Shown here in pieces: positions 26,244 through 34,612 of a DNA stretch of 64,000 bases. Origin of the DNA: Cellulomonas fulva (GTDB lineage: Bacteria > Actinomycetota > Actinomycetes > Actinomycetales > Cellulomonadaceae); the NCBI RefSeq assembly GCF_018531375.1, contig NZ_JAHBOH010000001.1:992001-1056000 (forward strand). Direction: 5' to 3'. Position numbers and translations under genes: made by a program. The stretch's first letter is position 1. Every line of letters starts with the position of its first letter. The notes beneath the pieces were generated by a model that made no database searches, was not told the DNA's origin, and worked only from the letters and a program-made list of their open reading frames with translations.

Positions 26244-27004
26244 CCACCACCGACGCCCGTACCGACACCATCCTCACCGCGGACGGCATCACCAAGTCGT
26301 TCGGCGGCGTGCACGCCCTCAAGGGCGCCTCGATCACGATGCGTCGCGGCGAGGTCACCGCGCTGATCGGCGACAACGGCGCCGGCAAGTCGACCCTGGT
26401 GCGCTGCCTGTCCGGCATCCACCGGCCCGACTCCGGCACCATCACGCTGGACGGCCGGGAGGTCGAGCTCGGCTCGCCGCTGGCCGCCCGCGCGCACGGC
26501 ATCGAGACCGTGCAGCAGAACCTCGCGCTCGTCGAGGACCTGACCGTCTGGCAGAACTTCTTCGTCGGACGCGAGCTCACCAAGGGCATCGGGCCGCTGC
26601 GCGTGCTCGACCGCAAGGCCATGCGCGACCAGGCCTCGACGCTGCTGTCCGGGCTCGCGGTGAACGTGCCGCCCGTGACGAGCCGCGTGCGGCGCCTGTC
26701 CGGCGGGCAGCGTCAGGCCGTGGCGATCGCGCGCGCCGCCGGCTGGGGCAGCTCGATCGTCATCATGGACGAGCCGACGGCCGCGCTCGGCGTGCAGGAG
26801 ACCGCACGCGTCGAGGGCGTCATCCGCAAGCTGCAGGACGCGGGCGTCGCGGTGCTGCTCATCAGCCACAACTTCGACCAGGTCCTGCGCCTGTCCCAGC
26901 ACGTCTGGGTCATGCGGGCGGGCCGGGCGGTGGCCGAGCGCCGGGCCGACGAGACCAACGGCGACGAGCTCGTCGCGCTCATCACCGGCGCCAAGGCCGC
27001 GTGA
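26240..27004 (+). CDS. Sugar ABC transporter ATPase, single domain (FrcA-like)
   Basis: The 254-residue ATPase powers the transporter. The Walker A GDNGAGKST is at about 46-54, signature LSGGQRQAVAIAR near 153, Walker B IVIMDEPTAALG near 173, and switch His in LLISHNF. It has one nucleotide-binding domain, unlike the duplicated RbsA, which fits the Frc subgroup. ATG 26240 overlaps the permease stop (ATGA). Confidence 0.93.
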   Translation: MTTTDARTDTILTADGITKSFGGVHALKGASITMRRGEVTALIGDNGAGKSTLVRCLSGIHRPDSGTITLDGREVELGSPLAARAHGIETVQQNLALVEDLTVWQNFFVGRELTKGIGPLRVLDRKAMRDQASTLLSGLAVNVPPVTSRVRRLSGGQRQAVAIARAAGWGSSIVIMDEPTAALGVQETARVEGVIRKLQDAGVAVLLISHNFDQVLRLSQHVWVMRAGRAVAERRADETNGDELVALITGAKAA

Positions 27005-27017
27005 CGGGCCCACGACG

Positions 27018-27893
27018 ATGACGACGAACGTGCTCGGCGTGCACGCCGGCTGCTGGGGCTTCGACTGGAGCCCCGCGGCGGCGGACGCGACCATCGGCGC
27101 CGCGGCCCGCGCGGGGTACGGCCTGGTCGAGATCCCTGCGATCGACCTGGCCGTGCTCGACCCGGCGGACACGGCGACGGCGCTCGACCGGCACGGCATC
27201 GCCCCGGCGGTCTCGCTCGCGCTGGGCGCCGACGACGACATCACGTCGCCGGACCCGGCAGTCGTCGAGCGCGGACGGCACCGGCTGCTCGAGGCGGTGC
27301 GGTTCGCGGCGGCGATCGGCGCGACGTACGTCGGCGGCGTGACCCACTCGGCGATGCTGCGGTACCTCACGCTGCCGACCGCGCAGGGCCGCGACAGCGC
27401 GGTCCGCACGCTGCGGGAGGTCGCCCGGGCGGCGGCCGGCCACGGCGTCGTCGTCGGCGTCGAGTACGTCAACCGGTACGAGTCGAACCTCCTCAACACC
27501 GCCGCGCAGGCCCGCGCGTTCGTCGAGGAGATCGGGGCGGACAACCTCGTCGTGCACCTCGACACGTTCCACGCCGCGCTCGAGGAGGCCGACCTGGCCG
27601 CCGCGGTCGGGGACGCGGGAGACCGGCTCGGCTACCTGCACGCGAGCGAGAACCACCGCGGTGCCCTGGGCACCGGCTCGCTCGACTGGCAGCGCCTGCT
27701 GCGCGCGCTGCTCGCCGCGGGCTATGCCGGACCGATCACGGTCGAGTCCTTCTCGAGCACGGTCGTCGGGCCCGACGCGGCCGTCGACATCGCCCTGTGG
27801 CGCTCGCAGTGGGCGGACCCCGACGCGATCGCCACCCAGTCCATCGAGTTCCTTCGCGCGCAGCTGGACCAGGCCGCGCGCGCCCTGACCTGA
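27018..27893 (+). CDS. Sugar phosphate isomerase/epimerase-like TIM barrel, paralogue 1
   Basis: The 291-residue protein belongs to the xylose-isomerase-like TIM-barrel superfamily that includes D-tagatose/psicose 3-epimerases. Candidate metal ligands are Glu in VGVEYVNRYE, Asp and His in VVHLDTFH, a later His in HASENHRG, and Glu in ITVESFSS. It starts 14 bases after the ATPase gene. A second copy follows at once. The pair suggests stepwise epimerisation of an imported rare sugar; the substrate is inferred, not shown. Confidence 0.85.
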   Translation: MTTNVLGVHAGCWGFDWSPAAADATIGAAARAGYGLVEIPAIDLAVLDPADTATALDRHGIAPAVSLALGADDDITSPDPAVVERGRHRLLEAVRFAAAIGATYVGGVTHSAMLRYLTLPTAQGRDSAVRTLREVARAAAGHGVVVGVEYVNRYESNLLNTAAQARAFVEEIGADNLVVHLDTFHAALEEADLAAAVGDAGDRLGYLHASENHRGALGTGSLDWQRLLRALLAAGYAGPITVESFSSTVVGPDAAVDIALWRSQWADPDAIATQSIEFLRAQLDQAARALT

Positions 27894-27903
27894 GGAGTAC
27901 CCC

Positions 27904-28779
27904 ATGACCGACCGGACCAACCTGCTCGGCGTCCACGCGCTCGTCTTCGCGGGCGGCACGTCGCCCGACGAGATGACGCAGATCATCCGCCAGACCAAGG
28001 AGGCGGGCTACGACCTTCTCGAGCTCTCGCTGCACGACTCGCCCGCGCTCGACGTCGCCGCCGCGCGCGCCGAGCTCGAGGCCGCGGGCCTGGGCATCGT
28101 GTGCTCGCGCGGTCTCGCGTTCTCGGCCGACGTGTCCTCCGACGACCCCGAGGTCGTCGCACGCGGCGCGGACCTGCTCCACGAGTCCCTCGAGATCACC
28201 CACGGCCTGGGCGGCACGCACTTCACCGGCGCGCTCTACAGCGCCCTCGGCAAGTACGGCGCCCCGCTCTCGGCGGCGGGCCGGGCCAACGTGGTGTCCA
28301 CGCTGCGCGACCTCGCGAAGGAGGCCGACGGCCGGGGCATGACCCTGGGCCTCGAGATCTGCAACCGCTACGAGACCAACGTGATCAACACGGCCGCGGA
28401 CGCGCTGCGGCTGGCCGACGACATCGGCGCCGACAACGTCGTCGTCCACCTCGACACGTACCACATGAACATCGAGGAGGACGACTTCGTGCGCCCCGTC
28501 CTGCTGCTGGGTGACAGGCTGGGCTACGTGCACGTCGGCGAGAACCACCGCGGCTACCTGGGCAGCGGCCACCTGGATCTGACCTCCTTCTTCCACGCCC
28601 TCGCGGCGGTCGACTACCGCGGGCCGATCACGTTCGAGTCGTTCTCGTCGGCCGTCGTGTCGCCCACGCTGTCCAACGACCTGGCGGTCTGGCGCAACCT
28701 GTGGACCGACGGGCCGGCGCTGGCCGCGCACGCCCGGCAGCACATGCTCGGTCTGCTCGAGGCGAACCGTGCCGCCTGA
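27904..28779 (+). CDS. Sugar phosphate isomerase/epimerase-like TIM barrel, paralogue 2
   Basis: This second 291-residue family member is homologous to the preceding one (same NRYE-T-N-x-I-N-T, VVHLDTYH, VGENHRGYLG and ITFESFSS motifs, same length) but clearly diverged. ATG 27904 has a GAGGAG-like site (TGAGGAGTA) before it. The kinase gene begins ten bases before its stop. Both copies keep the four putative metal ligands, so both look active. Confidence 0.85.
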   Translation: MTDRTNLLGVHALVFAGGTSPDEMTQIIRQTKEAGYDLLELSLHDSPALDVAAARAELEAAGLGIVCSRGLAFSADVSSDDPEVVARGADLLHESLEITHGLGGTHFTGALYSALGKYGAPLSAAGRANVVSTLRDLAKEADGRGMTLGLEICNRYETNVINTAADALRLADDIGADNVVVHLDTYHMNIEEDDFVRPVLLLGDRLGYVHVGENHRGYLGSGHLDLTSFFHALAAVDYRGPITFESFSSAVVSPTLSNDLAVWRNLWTDGPALAAHARQHMLGLLEANRAA

Positions 28780-29413
28780 GGCCGCCGACCTCGCGACGCT
28801 CGTCGCGCGCGTGCGGACACTGCACGCGCGCGCGGGCGGCCGCCGGGTGCTGGTCGGCATCACCGGCAGCCCCGGCGCGGGCAAGACGACGCTCGCCGAG
28901 CGGCTCGTCGCCGCGCTGGGCGACGACGCGGTGCACCTGCCCATGGACGGCTTCCACCTGGCCAACGCGACGCTCGACGCGCTGGGCCGCCACGACCGCA
29001 AGGGCGCGCTCGACACGTTCGACGGGTGGGGCTTCCTGGCGCTGCTGCGCCGCGTGCGCGACGAGCAGGACCACACCGTCTACGCGCCGAGCTTCCGGCG
29101 CGAGGTCGACGAGCCCGTCGCGGCGGAGATCGCGGTCGAGCCGCACCATGCGGTCGTCGTCGCGGAGGGGAACTACCTGCTGGTCCCCGACGAGCCGTGG
29201 GGGCAGGTCCGCGACGTGCTCGACGAGGCGTGGTTCTGCGAGACGTCCGCCGACGAGCGCGAGCGGCGGCTGGTCGACCGGCACACCCGCCACGGCCGCA
29301 CGCCCGAGGCCGCGGCGGCGTGGGCCACCGAGGTCGACGGCCGCAACGCCCTCGTCATCGACGCCACCGCGACCCGCGCCGACCTCGTCGTCTCGGGCCT
29401 CCTGCCGACCTGA
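28769..29413 (+). CDS. P-loop sugar/nucleoside kinase (FrcK-like)
   Basis: A 214-residue kinase of the uridine kinase/PanK-like group with Walker A GSPGAGKT at 33-40, the substrate motif LPMDGFHLANATLD, and the lid region RERRLVDRHTRHGRTP. GTG 28769 overlaps the upstream gene by 11 bases. In rhizobial fructose loci a similar kinase, FrcK, is cotranscribed with the frcBCA transporter, which matches this operon order. It may phosphorylate the epimerised sugar. The operon ends here at the edge of a decayed island. Confidence 0.85.
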   Translation: MPPEAADLATLVARVRTLHARAGGRRVLVGITGSPGAGKTTLAERLVAALGDDAVHLPMDGFHLANATLDALGRHDRKGALDTFDGWGFLALLRRVRDEQDHTVYAPSFRREVDEPVAAEIAVEPHHAVVVAEGNYLLVPDEPWGQVRDVLDEAWFCETSADERERRLVDRHTRHGRTPEAAAAWATEVDGRNALVIDATATRADLVVSGLLPT

Positions 29414-29475
29414 CGCCGCCTCCCTGCTCGCCCCGCACTTCGAACTCGGCTACGGCAGGGTCGCCACGCAGGTCC

Positions 29476-29745
29476 GCGGCGGATCAACGCTCCGACAAGC
29501 AGCGCGGCGGGATCTACGGCACGGCCCCGCAGATGCTGTCGTGCCTGACCGCGCGCGCCGTGGTGCAGTGGGTCACCCCACAGCCCGGGCGTCCGGAGTT
29601 CCACCCGGCCGCGTTCGTCGAGTCGACGGGCAAGCTCTACCCCCAGCCGTGGATGACCGGCCCGCACGCCGACGCCGTGCGCGCGTCGCTCGTCGCGAAT
29701 GACCCCGCAGGGCAGGCGACGACGCAGGAGGCGAGGACCTGGTGA
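29476..29745 (+). pseudogene. C-terminal fragment of a TraG/VirD4-like conjugation coupling protein
   Basis: The 89-codon frame reads SDKQRGGIYGTAPQMLSCLT, then VQWVTP and RPEFHPAAFVESTGKLY. From family memory this matches the part of actinobacterial TraG/TcpA-like proteins that lies after the ATPase motifs. The Walker motifs and the whole N-terminal portion are missing. The rest (PWMTGPHADAVRASL...) may have been joined by deletion. The stop overlaps the GTG of the DUF4913 remnant, the tight packing seen in conjugative elements. Confidence 0.6.
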
Positions 29746-30144
29746 CCACTATCGACGACCCGGGGGAGTGGAACGTCACTGTCGACGACGGCAGAGAACC
29801 CCTGCCGGCCGAGAATCCGGCGGAGCCGGGCACGGTGATCGCGAACGTCGGGGAGTTCGTCACCGAGCACCTAGCCGTGCTCTACGCGCCCCGTGGGCCC
29901 GCAGGCGGCCTACCGGTGGTCGCCGCGGTGGTGGGAACGCCGAAGCGATCAGCCGCCTCGAGGCCGTCTGGCGCGCCTGGGAGGCCCTACTACAAGAGCC
30001 CTCGTTCGGAATGGTCACCTGGTGGCGCGATCACGCCGACTCCACATGGACATCCTGCTCGCGGCCGACGGACCCTTCCGCACTCAAGACGCGATTGGCG
30101 TTCACGGGAAGCCTTCGCCTGCGGGTGGACGGAATTGTAATGCC
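29742..30144 (+). pseudogene. Frameshifted DUF4913 gene
   Basis: The reading jumps through all three frames. The first frame gives VGEFVTEHLAVLYA, the next YRWSPRWWE, then AEAISRLEAVWRAWEALLQE with GMVTWWRDHAD, and finally HMDILLAADGPFR. Joined, these form the DUF4913 domain common beside conjugation genes in actinobacterial integrative elements. At least three single-base frame changes within about 150 bases show decay. Confidence 0.65.
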
Positions 30145-30165
30145 GATTCAAAATAATCAACGATC

Positions 30166-30366
30166 GTGGACGACGGCCGGAACGGCAGTCAAATCCTTCC
30201 TCAGTCTGGCGAAGGCGGTCTCTTAACGTGCGAGGAGTGGGACGTCAACCCGTACACTAAGGGGGTAGATCGTGGATCAGAGCGGATCGTGACTGGTAGC
30301 GACGGGTCGACGTACTATACGAGTGACCACTACATATCGTTCACCCAGTCCTGGAGGGGCGACTGA
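30166..30366 (+). pseudogene. Orphan barnase-like RNase toxin C-terminal fragment
   Basis: The 66-codon frame reads EEWDVNPYTKGVDRGSERIV followed by TGSDGSTYYTSDHYISF. It aligns with the catalytic half of barnase/N1-type RNases: Glu24, Arg36 and Arg40, and His55 occupy the positions of barnase Glu73, Arg83, Arg87 and His102. The N-terminal half of the domain and any delivery module are missing, so it looks like a toxin tip cut off from a larger polymorphic toxin. Its stop overlaps the ATG of the barstar-type gene by one base, the normal toxin-immunity coupling. Whether it is expressed is unknown. Confidence 0.6.
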
Positions 30367-30875
30367 TGGACCCGCGAAATCTCTTCGAGATCCACGGATC
30401 TGCACCGCTGATGCTCCTCCGCGCTGATCAGAGACGCGCAACCGAAGAGTCGTGGGGATGGCGCGAGGCTGGTCTGACGGTACGGCACGTTCGAGGCCGC
30501 AAGATGCGGACCGTGGGTGGACTCTTTGACGAGGTATCTGCTGCACTGCAGTTCCCGTACTACTTCGGCGAGAACTGGCCAGCGTTCGACGAGTGCCTGG
30601 CCGACATGGATTGGCTGCCGTTGCAAGTCGGTATCGTGGTTACGGTCCTCGACGCGGTCGAGGTGTTGTCCGACGAGCCTTCGGCGGAGTTGGGCACGCT
30701 GGCTCGGACGATTGCTCATGCCTCGGAGACCTACGCCGAACCAATTGCATCGGGTGAGTGGTGGGACCGCCCGGCGCTGCCGTTTCATGTGGTCCTTCAG
30801 GCCAGAGAGGATCAGGAGGGGCTGGTGCGCGCGCGTTGGGGAGCGTCGGGCGCGATGCTCTCCGTACTCGGCTAG
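30366..30875 (+). CDS. Barstar-family RNase inhibitor (immunity protein)
   Basis: The 169-residue protein contains the barstar core (about 55-110): TVGGLFDEVSAALQFPYYFG followed by ENWPAFDECLADMDWLP. The helix matching barstar's inhibitor helix has Glu at the Asp39 position but Pro at the Asp35 position, so the interface is adapted. The ATG overlaps the toxin stop (TGATG), and TGGAGGGG precedes it. It is longer than classic barstar, with an N-terminal strand and a C-terminal extension. It is intact although its toxin is truncated. Confidence 0.8.
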   Translation: MDPRNLFEIHGSAPLMLLRADQRRATEESWGWREAGLTVRHVRGRKMRTVGGLFDEVSAALQFPYYFGENWPAFDECLADMDWLPLQVGIVVTVLDAVEVLSDEPSAELGTLARTIAHASETYAEPIASGEWWDRPALPFHVVLQAREDQEGLVRARWGASGAMLSVLG

Positions 30876-31065
30876 CGTCGAGTTGGCGGCACGCGAGGTG
30901 GCGCTGGGCGATCGTGGCCAGGACGGCAGGGCGTGCGTCGAGGTGGAGCCTGACCCGGTTTTCCCGGACAGCCAGTTACGGTGTGGTGATCATGCCGCTG
31001 CAGTTCTCGCGGTCCGGGCTCTACGAGCCCGTCGGGCGAGCGCCGAGCGCCCGGGAGTTCGCCGA

Positions 31066-31262
31066 TCAGGCGATCACCCGGCAGGTCAGCGTTACGGGCA
31101 ACCCGTCGGCAGCCAGCTCCTGGACCAGCCGGGCGCTCATTTTAGGAGGACGTTCTCCCTGGCTAATTGGGCCGACGCCCGTTTCAGGAACTCGACCTCC
31201 ATCTCCAGCACCCGAGTGCGGCGGCGCAGCTCGACCAGCTCCCTGCGCTCGTTCGTGGCCAG
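31066..31262 (-). mobile_element. IS3-family transposase remnant
   Basis: The minus strand reads the end of OrfA, ERRELVELRRRTRVLEMEVE then FLKRASAQLARENVLLK and a stop at 31137. An overlapping OrfB start at 31140, MSARLVQELAADGLPVTLTC, ends with a stop after 24 codons. The overlap has the AAAATGA arrangement typical of IS3 programmed frameshifting. Both ends of the element and nearly all of OrfB are gone. Confidence 0.75.
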
Positions 31263-31310
31263 TCAACTGGACCTGATCAACGCGTCTATGGATGGCATTA
31301 GGCTGTGGGA

Positions 31311-31655
31311 ATGATTGAGCGAATCGACGACCCGTTGGCGACAGCGGACGTGGTGTGGCTTAAGCCAGAGGAGGGCGGACGGCGCACAGGGCCGCCCACA
31401 GCGCCGGTCTACGGGGCGATTTGCGTGTTCCCTTTGGGTGACGACGCTACCGTCCACCCGGGATGGCCAGCTTCGGCTGACGCCCTGAGTATCCTGCTCC
31501 AATCGACGGGAGCGAAAAACTCCGGATCGCTGGAGTATAGCGTCGGATTCCTCGTCCCCGAGCTGGCTCGCCCCTTTCTTTATCCGAGCGCGACTTTCCT
31601 GGTGCTGGAGGGGCCCCGGGTTGTTGCAAAGGGTCTGGTCACCGAGGTCATCTGA
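31311..31655 (+). CDS. Small hypothetical protein, possibly EF-Tu-barrel-like immunity protein
   Basis: A 114-residue, beta-rich soluble protein (VVWLKPEEGGRRTGPPTAPV, GAICVFPLGDDATVHPGWPA, FLVLEGPRVVAKGLV). The opening resembles small EF-Tu-barrel-like proteins seen in toxin-immunity neighbourhoods, but I am not certain of the family. ATG 31311 is preceded by a weak GTGGGA. Composition is less GC-biased than the chromosome, in keeping with transfer. It lies at the right end of the decayed island. Confidence 0.55.
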   Translation: MIERIDDPLATADVVWLKPEEGGRRTGPPTAPVYGAICVFPLGDDATVHPGWPASADALSILLQSTGAKNSGSLEYSVGFLVPELARPFLYPSATFLVLEGPRVVAKGLVTEVI

Positions 31656-31669
31656 CCCAATCCCCGTCG

Positions 31670-32221
31670 TTGCCGCGCCCGGTCGCCCTCGTCGGGCACT
31701 CGCTCGGCGGGCTCCTGGCGCTGCGCGCCGCACTCGCCCGGCCGGACACGGTCGCCGCGCTCGTCCTCGAGGACCCGGCCAAGCCGGACGGCGCGCCCGC
31801 GCCGGCGGACGGGGGTGAGGCCTTCGTCGCCGACCCGGAGACCGTGGCGAGCGTCGAGTCGTCACTGATCGCGACCGAGCGGGACCGCGCGGCGGAGCTC
31901 GCGCGCATGCGGCGCGAGACGCCGTGGAGCGATGCGGAGATCGAGGCGTGGGCGGACAGCCGCCCGCTCGTCGACCGCGCGTACGTGCGGCGAGGGCTGT
32001 TCCTGGGTGACCCCGCGTGGGAGCAGCTGTTCAGCGCGCTCGTCGTCCCGACGCTGCTGGTGCTACCGCCGCAGGCGCCGATGGCGCCGCGGCCCGAGCT
32101 CGTCGACAACCCGCTGCTGCGCACGGTCGTCGTCGAGGGCGCGGGCCACTGCGTGCGCCGCGACCGCCCCGCGCAGTACCACGCCGCGGTCGACGCGTTC
32201 CTGGCGCAGCACCTGCGCTGA
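31670..32221 (+). pseudogene. 5'-truncated alpha/beta hydrolase
   Basis: The frame begins straight at the nucleophile elbow, PVALVGHSLGGLLALRAALA, and continues to the catalytic His region VVVEGAGHCVRRDRPAQYHA at the C-terminus. About 80-90 N-terminal residues with the HG oxyanion loop expected of the family are missing. The upstream sequence changes composition abruptly at about 31655, so the island insertion or a deletion probably removed them. A TTG at 31670 would be the only start. Confidence 0.7.
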
Positions 32222-32231
32222 CGCGCTCGGC

Positions 32232-32849
32232 TCAGTCGGCGCCCGCGGGGAGGTCGAAGGACCAGCCGCGCGCCCGCATGAGCGGGATGAAGCGCGCGAC
32301 CGCCTCGACGGTCGGGGTGCGGTCGCCGCCACCGTCGTGCAGCAGGACCACCGCGCCGGGCTCGACGCCCGTGAGCAGCCGGGCCAGGAGCTCGTCGGCG
32401 CTCGGCGGGTCCCAGTCGCCGATGTCGTACGCCCAGGCGACGCTGCGCATCCCGAGGCCGCTCGCCACCTGGGGTGTCACGCCCCAGTGGCCGTACGGCG
32501 CGCGGAAGAACGGCACCGGGGCGCCGGGCGCGGCGTCGCGGACGGCCTCGTCCGTGGCCCGCAGGTCGGCCTCGACCGCGTCGGCCGGCCAGGTGCCGAG
32601 GTCGTCGTGGTGCGTGGAGTGGTTGCCGAGCACGTGCCCGCCGGCGACGATGTCGCGCACGATCTGCGGGTGCGCCCGGACGTTCTCTCCGCACACGAAG
32701 AACACGGCCTTCACGTCGTGCTCCGCGAGCACGGCGAGCAGTGCCGGCGTGTTGTCCGCGTGCGGCCCGTCGTCGAAGGTCAGGCCGAGGGTCTGGCCGC
32801 CGGACCGCGTGCTGACGACGAGCGCGTCGGACGGGTGCGGCGTCGCCAT
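32232..32849 (-). CDS. Polysaccharide deacetylase family protein (NodB domain)
   Basis: A metal-dependent deacetylase of carbohydrate esterase family 4, 205 residues. Catalytic base and metal ligand appear in GLTFDDGPHADNTP, the histidine pair in GNHSTHHDDLGTW, then FFRAPYGHWG and the late LLHDGGGDRTPT. ATG 32849 (MATPHPSDALVVSTR) is chosen; upstream codons look non-coding. No signal peptide is seen, which is unusual for a cell-wall or chitin-type deacetylase. It converges with the truncated hydrolase. Confidence 0.9.
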   Translation of the reverse strand: MATPHPSDALVVSTRSGGQTLGLTFDDGPHADNTPALLAVLAEHDVKAVFFVCGENVRAHPQIVRDIVAGGHVLGNHSTHHDDLGTWPADAVEADLRATDEAVRDAAPGAPVPFFRAPYGHWGVTPQVASGLGMRSVAWAYDIGDWDPPSADELLARLLTGVEPGAVVLLHDGGGDRTPTVEAVARFIPLMRARGWSFDLPAGAD

Positions 32850-32974
32850 GGCGCGGAACGTAGCACGCGGCGTGGCCGCACGACCTCGTCGGCGCCGCCT
32901 CCTCAGATCGGCGTCGGCGCGCCCGATGGTGGGTACAGGCAACCGCTCACGTGCCGTCACACACCGGGGGAACC

Positions 32975-34519
32975 ATGGCTCGTCGTCGTGCTGAGACCGT
33001 CAGCGACACCCAGCTGCTGGAGGAGGCGCACGCCAACGCTGCGGCGCTGACGGAGGTGGTGCGCGCGGTCGCGGGCGTCCACGGCATCGACGAGACGCTG
33101 GCCGCCGCGCTGTGCTCCGTCCGCCGGCACTTCGGGTGGGACCACGCGTCCTCCTGGCGGCTGGGGGCGGACGGCCGGCTGCACGTCGCGCAGACCGACG
33201 GCGACCTGGGCGCCGAGTTCTCTCGGGTGGTCGCGGAGAGCAGCTTCGCGCCGGGGGAGGGCATCAACGGGCGCGCGCTGCAGCAGCGCGACGTGATGTT
33301 CGTCGGCGAGCTCGGTGCCGTGATGCAGTGCCCGCCGGCGCACGAGGCGCACCGGTGCGGCGTGCGGTCCGCGGTCTCGCTGCCGGTGTCGGTCCGCGGC
33401 GAGGTCACGGGGACGATCGACTTCTTCGCGCGCGACGAGCGCGCCATGTCCGAGCACCGCCTCGAGACCCTGCGGGCGGTCGCCGTGCTGGTGTCGGAGG
33501 CGGTCGAGCGGTTCGACGACGCCGAGCGGCAGTCGTCGGCGGCGCAGGACGTCACGGCGGTCAACCGGGTGATCCGCGACGTCACGCGCGCCGCGAGCTC
33601 CGAGGCGGCGCTCACCAGCGCGCTGGAGACCATCCGGGACAGCTTCGGGTGGGCGTACGGGTCCTACTGGGCGGTCGACGAGGCCGCGGGGGTGCTGCGG
33701 TTCGAGCGGGAGGTCGGCTCAGCCGGCCCGGAGTTCCGCGACGTGACGCGCAGCGCGTCGTTCGCCCGCGGCGTGGGCCTGGCGGGCCGGGCGTGGGCCT
33801 CCGGTGACCTCGTGTTCGTGCGCGACCTGGCCGACGTGACCGACTGCGTGCGGGCGCCCGCGGCGCGGCGCGCGGGCGTGCGCTCGGGGGTCTGCCTCCC
33901 GGTCGAGGTCGACGGGCGGATCGTCGGGACCATGGACTTCTTCGCGCTCGAGGAGCTCGACCTGAGCGAGAGCCGCGCGGACGCGCTGCGCAACACGGCG
34001 TTCCTGGTAGGCCAGGTCCGCACGCGTCTGCTCGACGAGGAGCGCCTGCAGGCGGTGGGCGGGCAGCTGGTCGCGTCCATCGAGGAGGTCGAGTCCAACG
34101 TGCGGGCCGCGGCCGCCACGGCGGGCGAGGGGCAGCGCCTCGTCGAGTCCGCGGGGGAGGACGTGGCCGCGCTGGGCGAGTCGAGCACGCAGATCGGCCA
34201 GGTGGTCAACGTCATCCAGTCCATCGCGGCGCAGACCAACCTGCTCGCGCTCAACGCGACCATCGAGGCCGCGCGCGCGGGCGACGCCGGCCGGGGGTTC
34301 GGTGTCGTGGCGCACGAGGTGAAGGAGCTCGCCACCGCGACCGCGACCGCGACGACGCAGGTCGGCGAGCAGGTGCGGGCGATCCAGGGCCAGGTGGACG
34401 CGGTCGTCTCCGCGCTCGCCGACATCCGGACGGCCGTGGAGCGGATCAACGACACCCAGACGACGATCGGCGGCGTGCTCGCCGAGCAGGTGGGGGTCAC
34501 GCGCTCGCTGGTCGCGTGA
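32975..34519 (+). CDS. Soluble GAF-GAF methyl-accepting chemotaxis-like protein
   Basis: The 514-residue protein has two GAF domains in tandem (about 30-185 and 200-360) that resemble each other ([12 protein letters not shown] vs [19 protein letters not shown] vs GTMDFFA). A short signalling coiled coil follows, with the chemoreceptor hairpin [20 protein letters not shown] and [14 protein letters not shown]. There is no membrane helix or HAMP domain, so it would be a cytoplasmic receptor. ATG 32975 has GGGGGA before it. It presumably signals to CheA, which is not in view. Confidence 0.88.
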   Translation: MARRRAETVSDTQLLEEAHANAAALTEVVRAVAGVHGIDETLAAALCSVRRHFGWDHASSWRLGADGRLHVAQTDGDLGAEFSRVVAESSFAPGEGINGRALQQRDVMFVGELGAVMQCPPAHEAHRCGVRSAVSLPVSVRGEVTGTIDFFARDERAMSEHRLETLRAVAVLVSEAVERFDDAERQSSAAQDVTAVNRVIRDVTRAASSEAALTSALETIRDSFGWAYGSYWAVDEAAGVLRFEREVGSAGPEFRDVTRSASFARGVGLAGRAWASGDLVFVRDLADVTDCVRAPAARRAGVRSGVCLPVEVDGRIVGTMDFFALEELDLSESRADALRNTAFLVGQVRTRLLDEERLQAVGGQLVASIEEVESNVRAAAATAGEGQRLVESAGEDVAALGESSTQIGQVVNVIQSIAAQTNLLALNATIEAARAGDAGRGFGVVAHEVKELATATATATTQVGEQVRAIQGQVDAVVSALADIRTAVERINDTQTTIGGVLAEQVGVTRSLVA

Positions 34520-34612
34520 CGGCCGGCCCGCCGCGGCCGCGATCGTCAGCACGACGAGCGGGAGGCGACCGAGGCGCCTAGCGTCGAGAGGACCGACGAG
34601 AGGCGGTCCGAC

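Larger units (their letters stand above)
29476..31655. mobile_element. Decayed mobile/toxin island
   Basis: Between the intact sugar operon and a 5'-truncated hydrolase lie only fragments. They are the C-terminal part of a TraG-like coupling protein, a frameshifted DUF4913 gene, a barnase-like toxin end with its immunity gene, an IS3-family scrap and a small possible immunity protein. From about 30120 to 31655 the bases are visibly richer in A/T than the surroundings and codons are less biased. No integrase, attachment repeat or tRNA was found at either edge. Confidence 0.6.

Noticed and set aside
29414-29475. N-terminal half of the truncated hydrolase to the left of the island
   Set aside because: The sequence after the kinase gene shows no HG motif or hydrolase-like strands in any frame, so the missing part was probably deleted rather than displaced.
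30876-31060. Possible further transposase or helical ORF next to the IS3 scrap
   Set aside because: Short readable pieces occur on both strands, but none has a start, a stop-free run or a motif that I could tie to a family.
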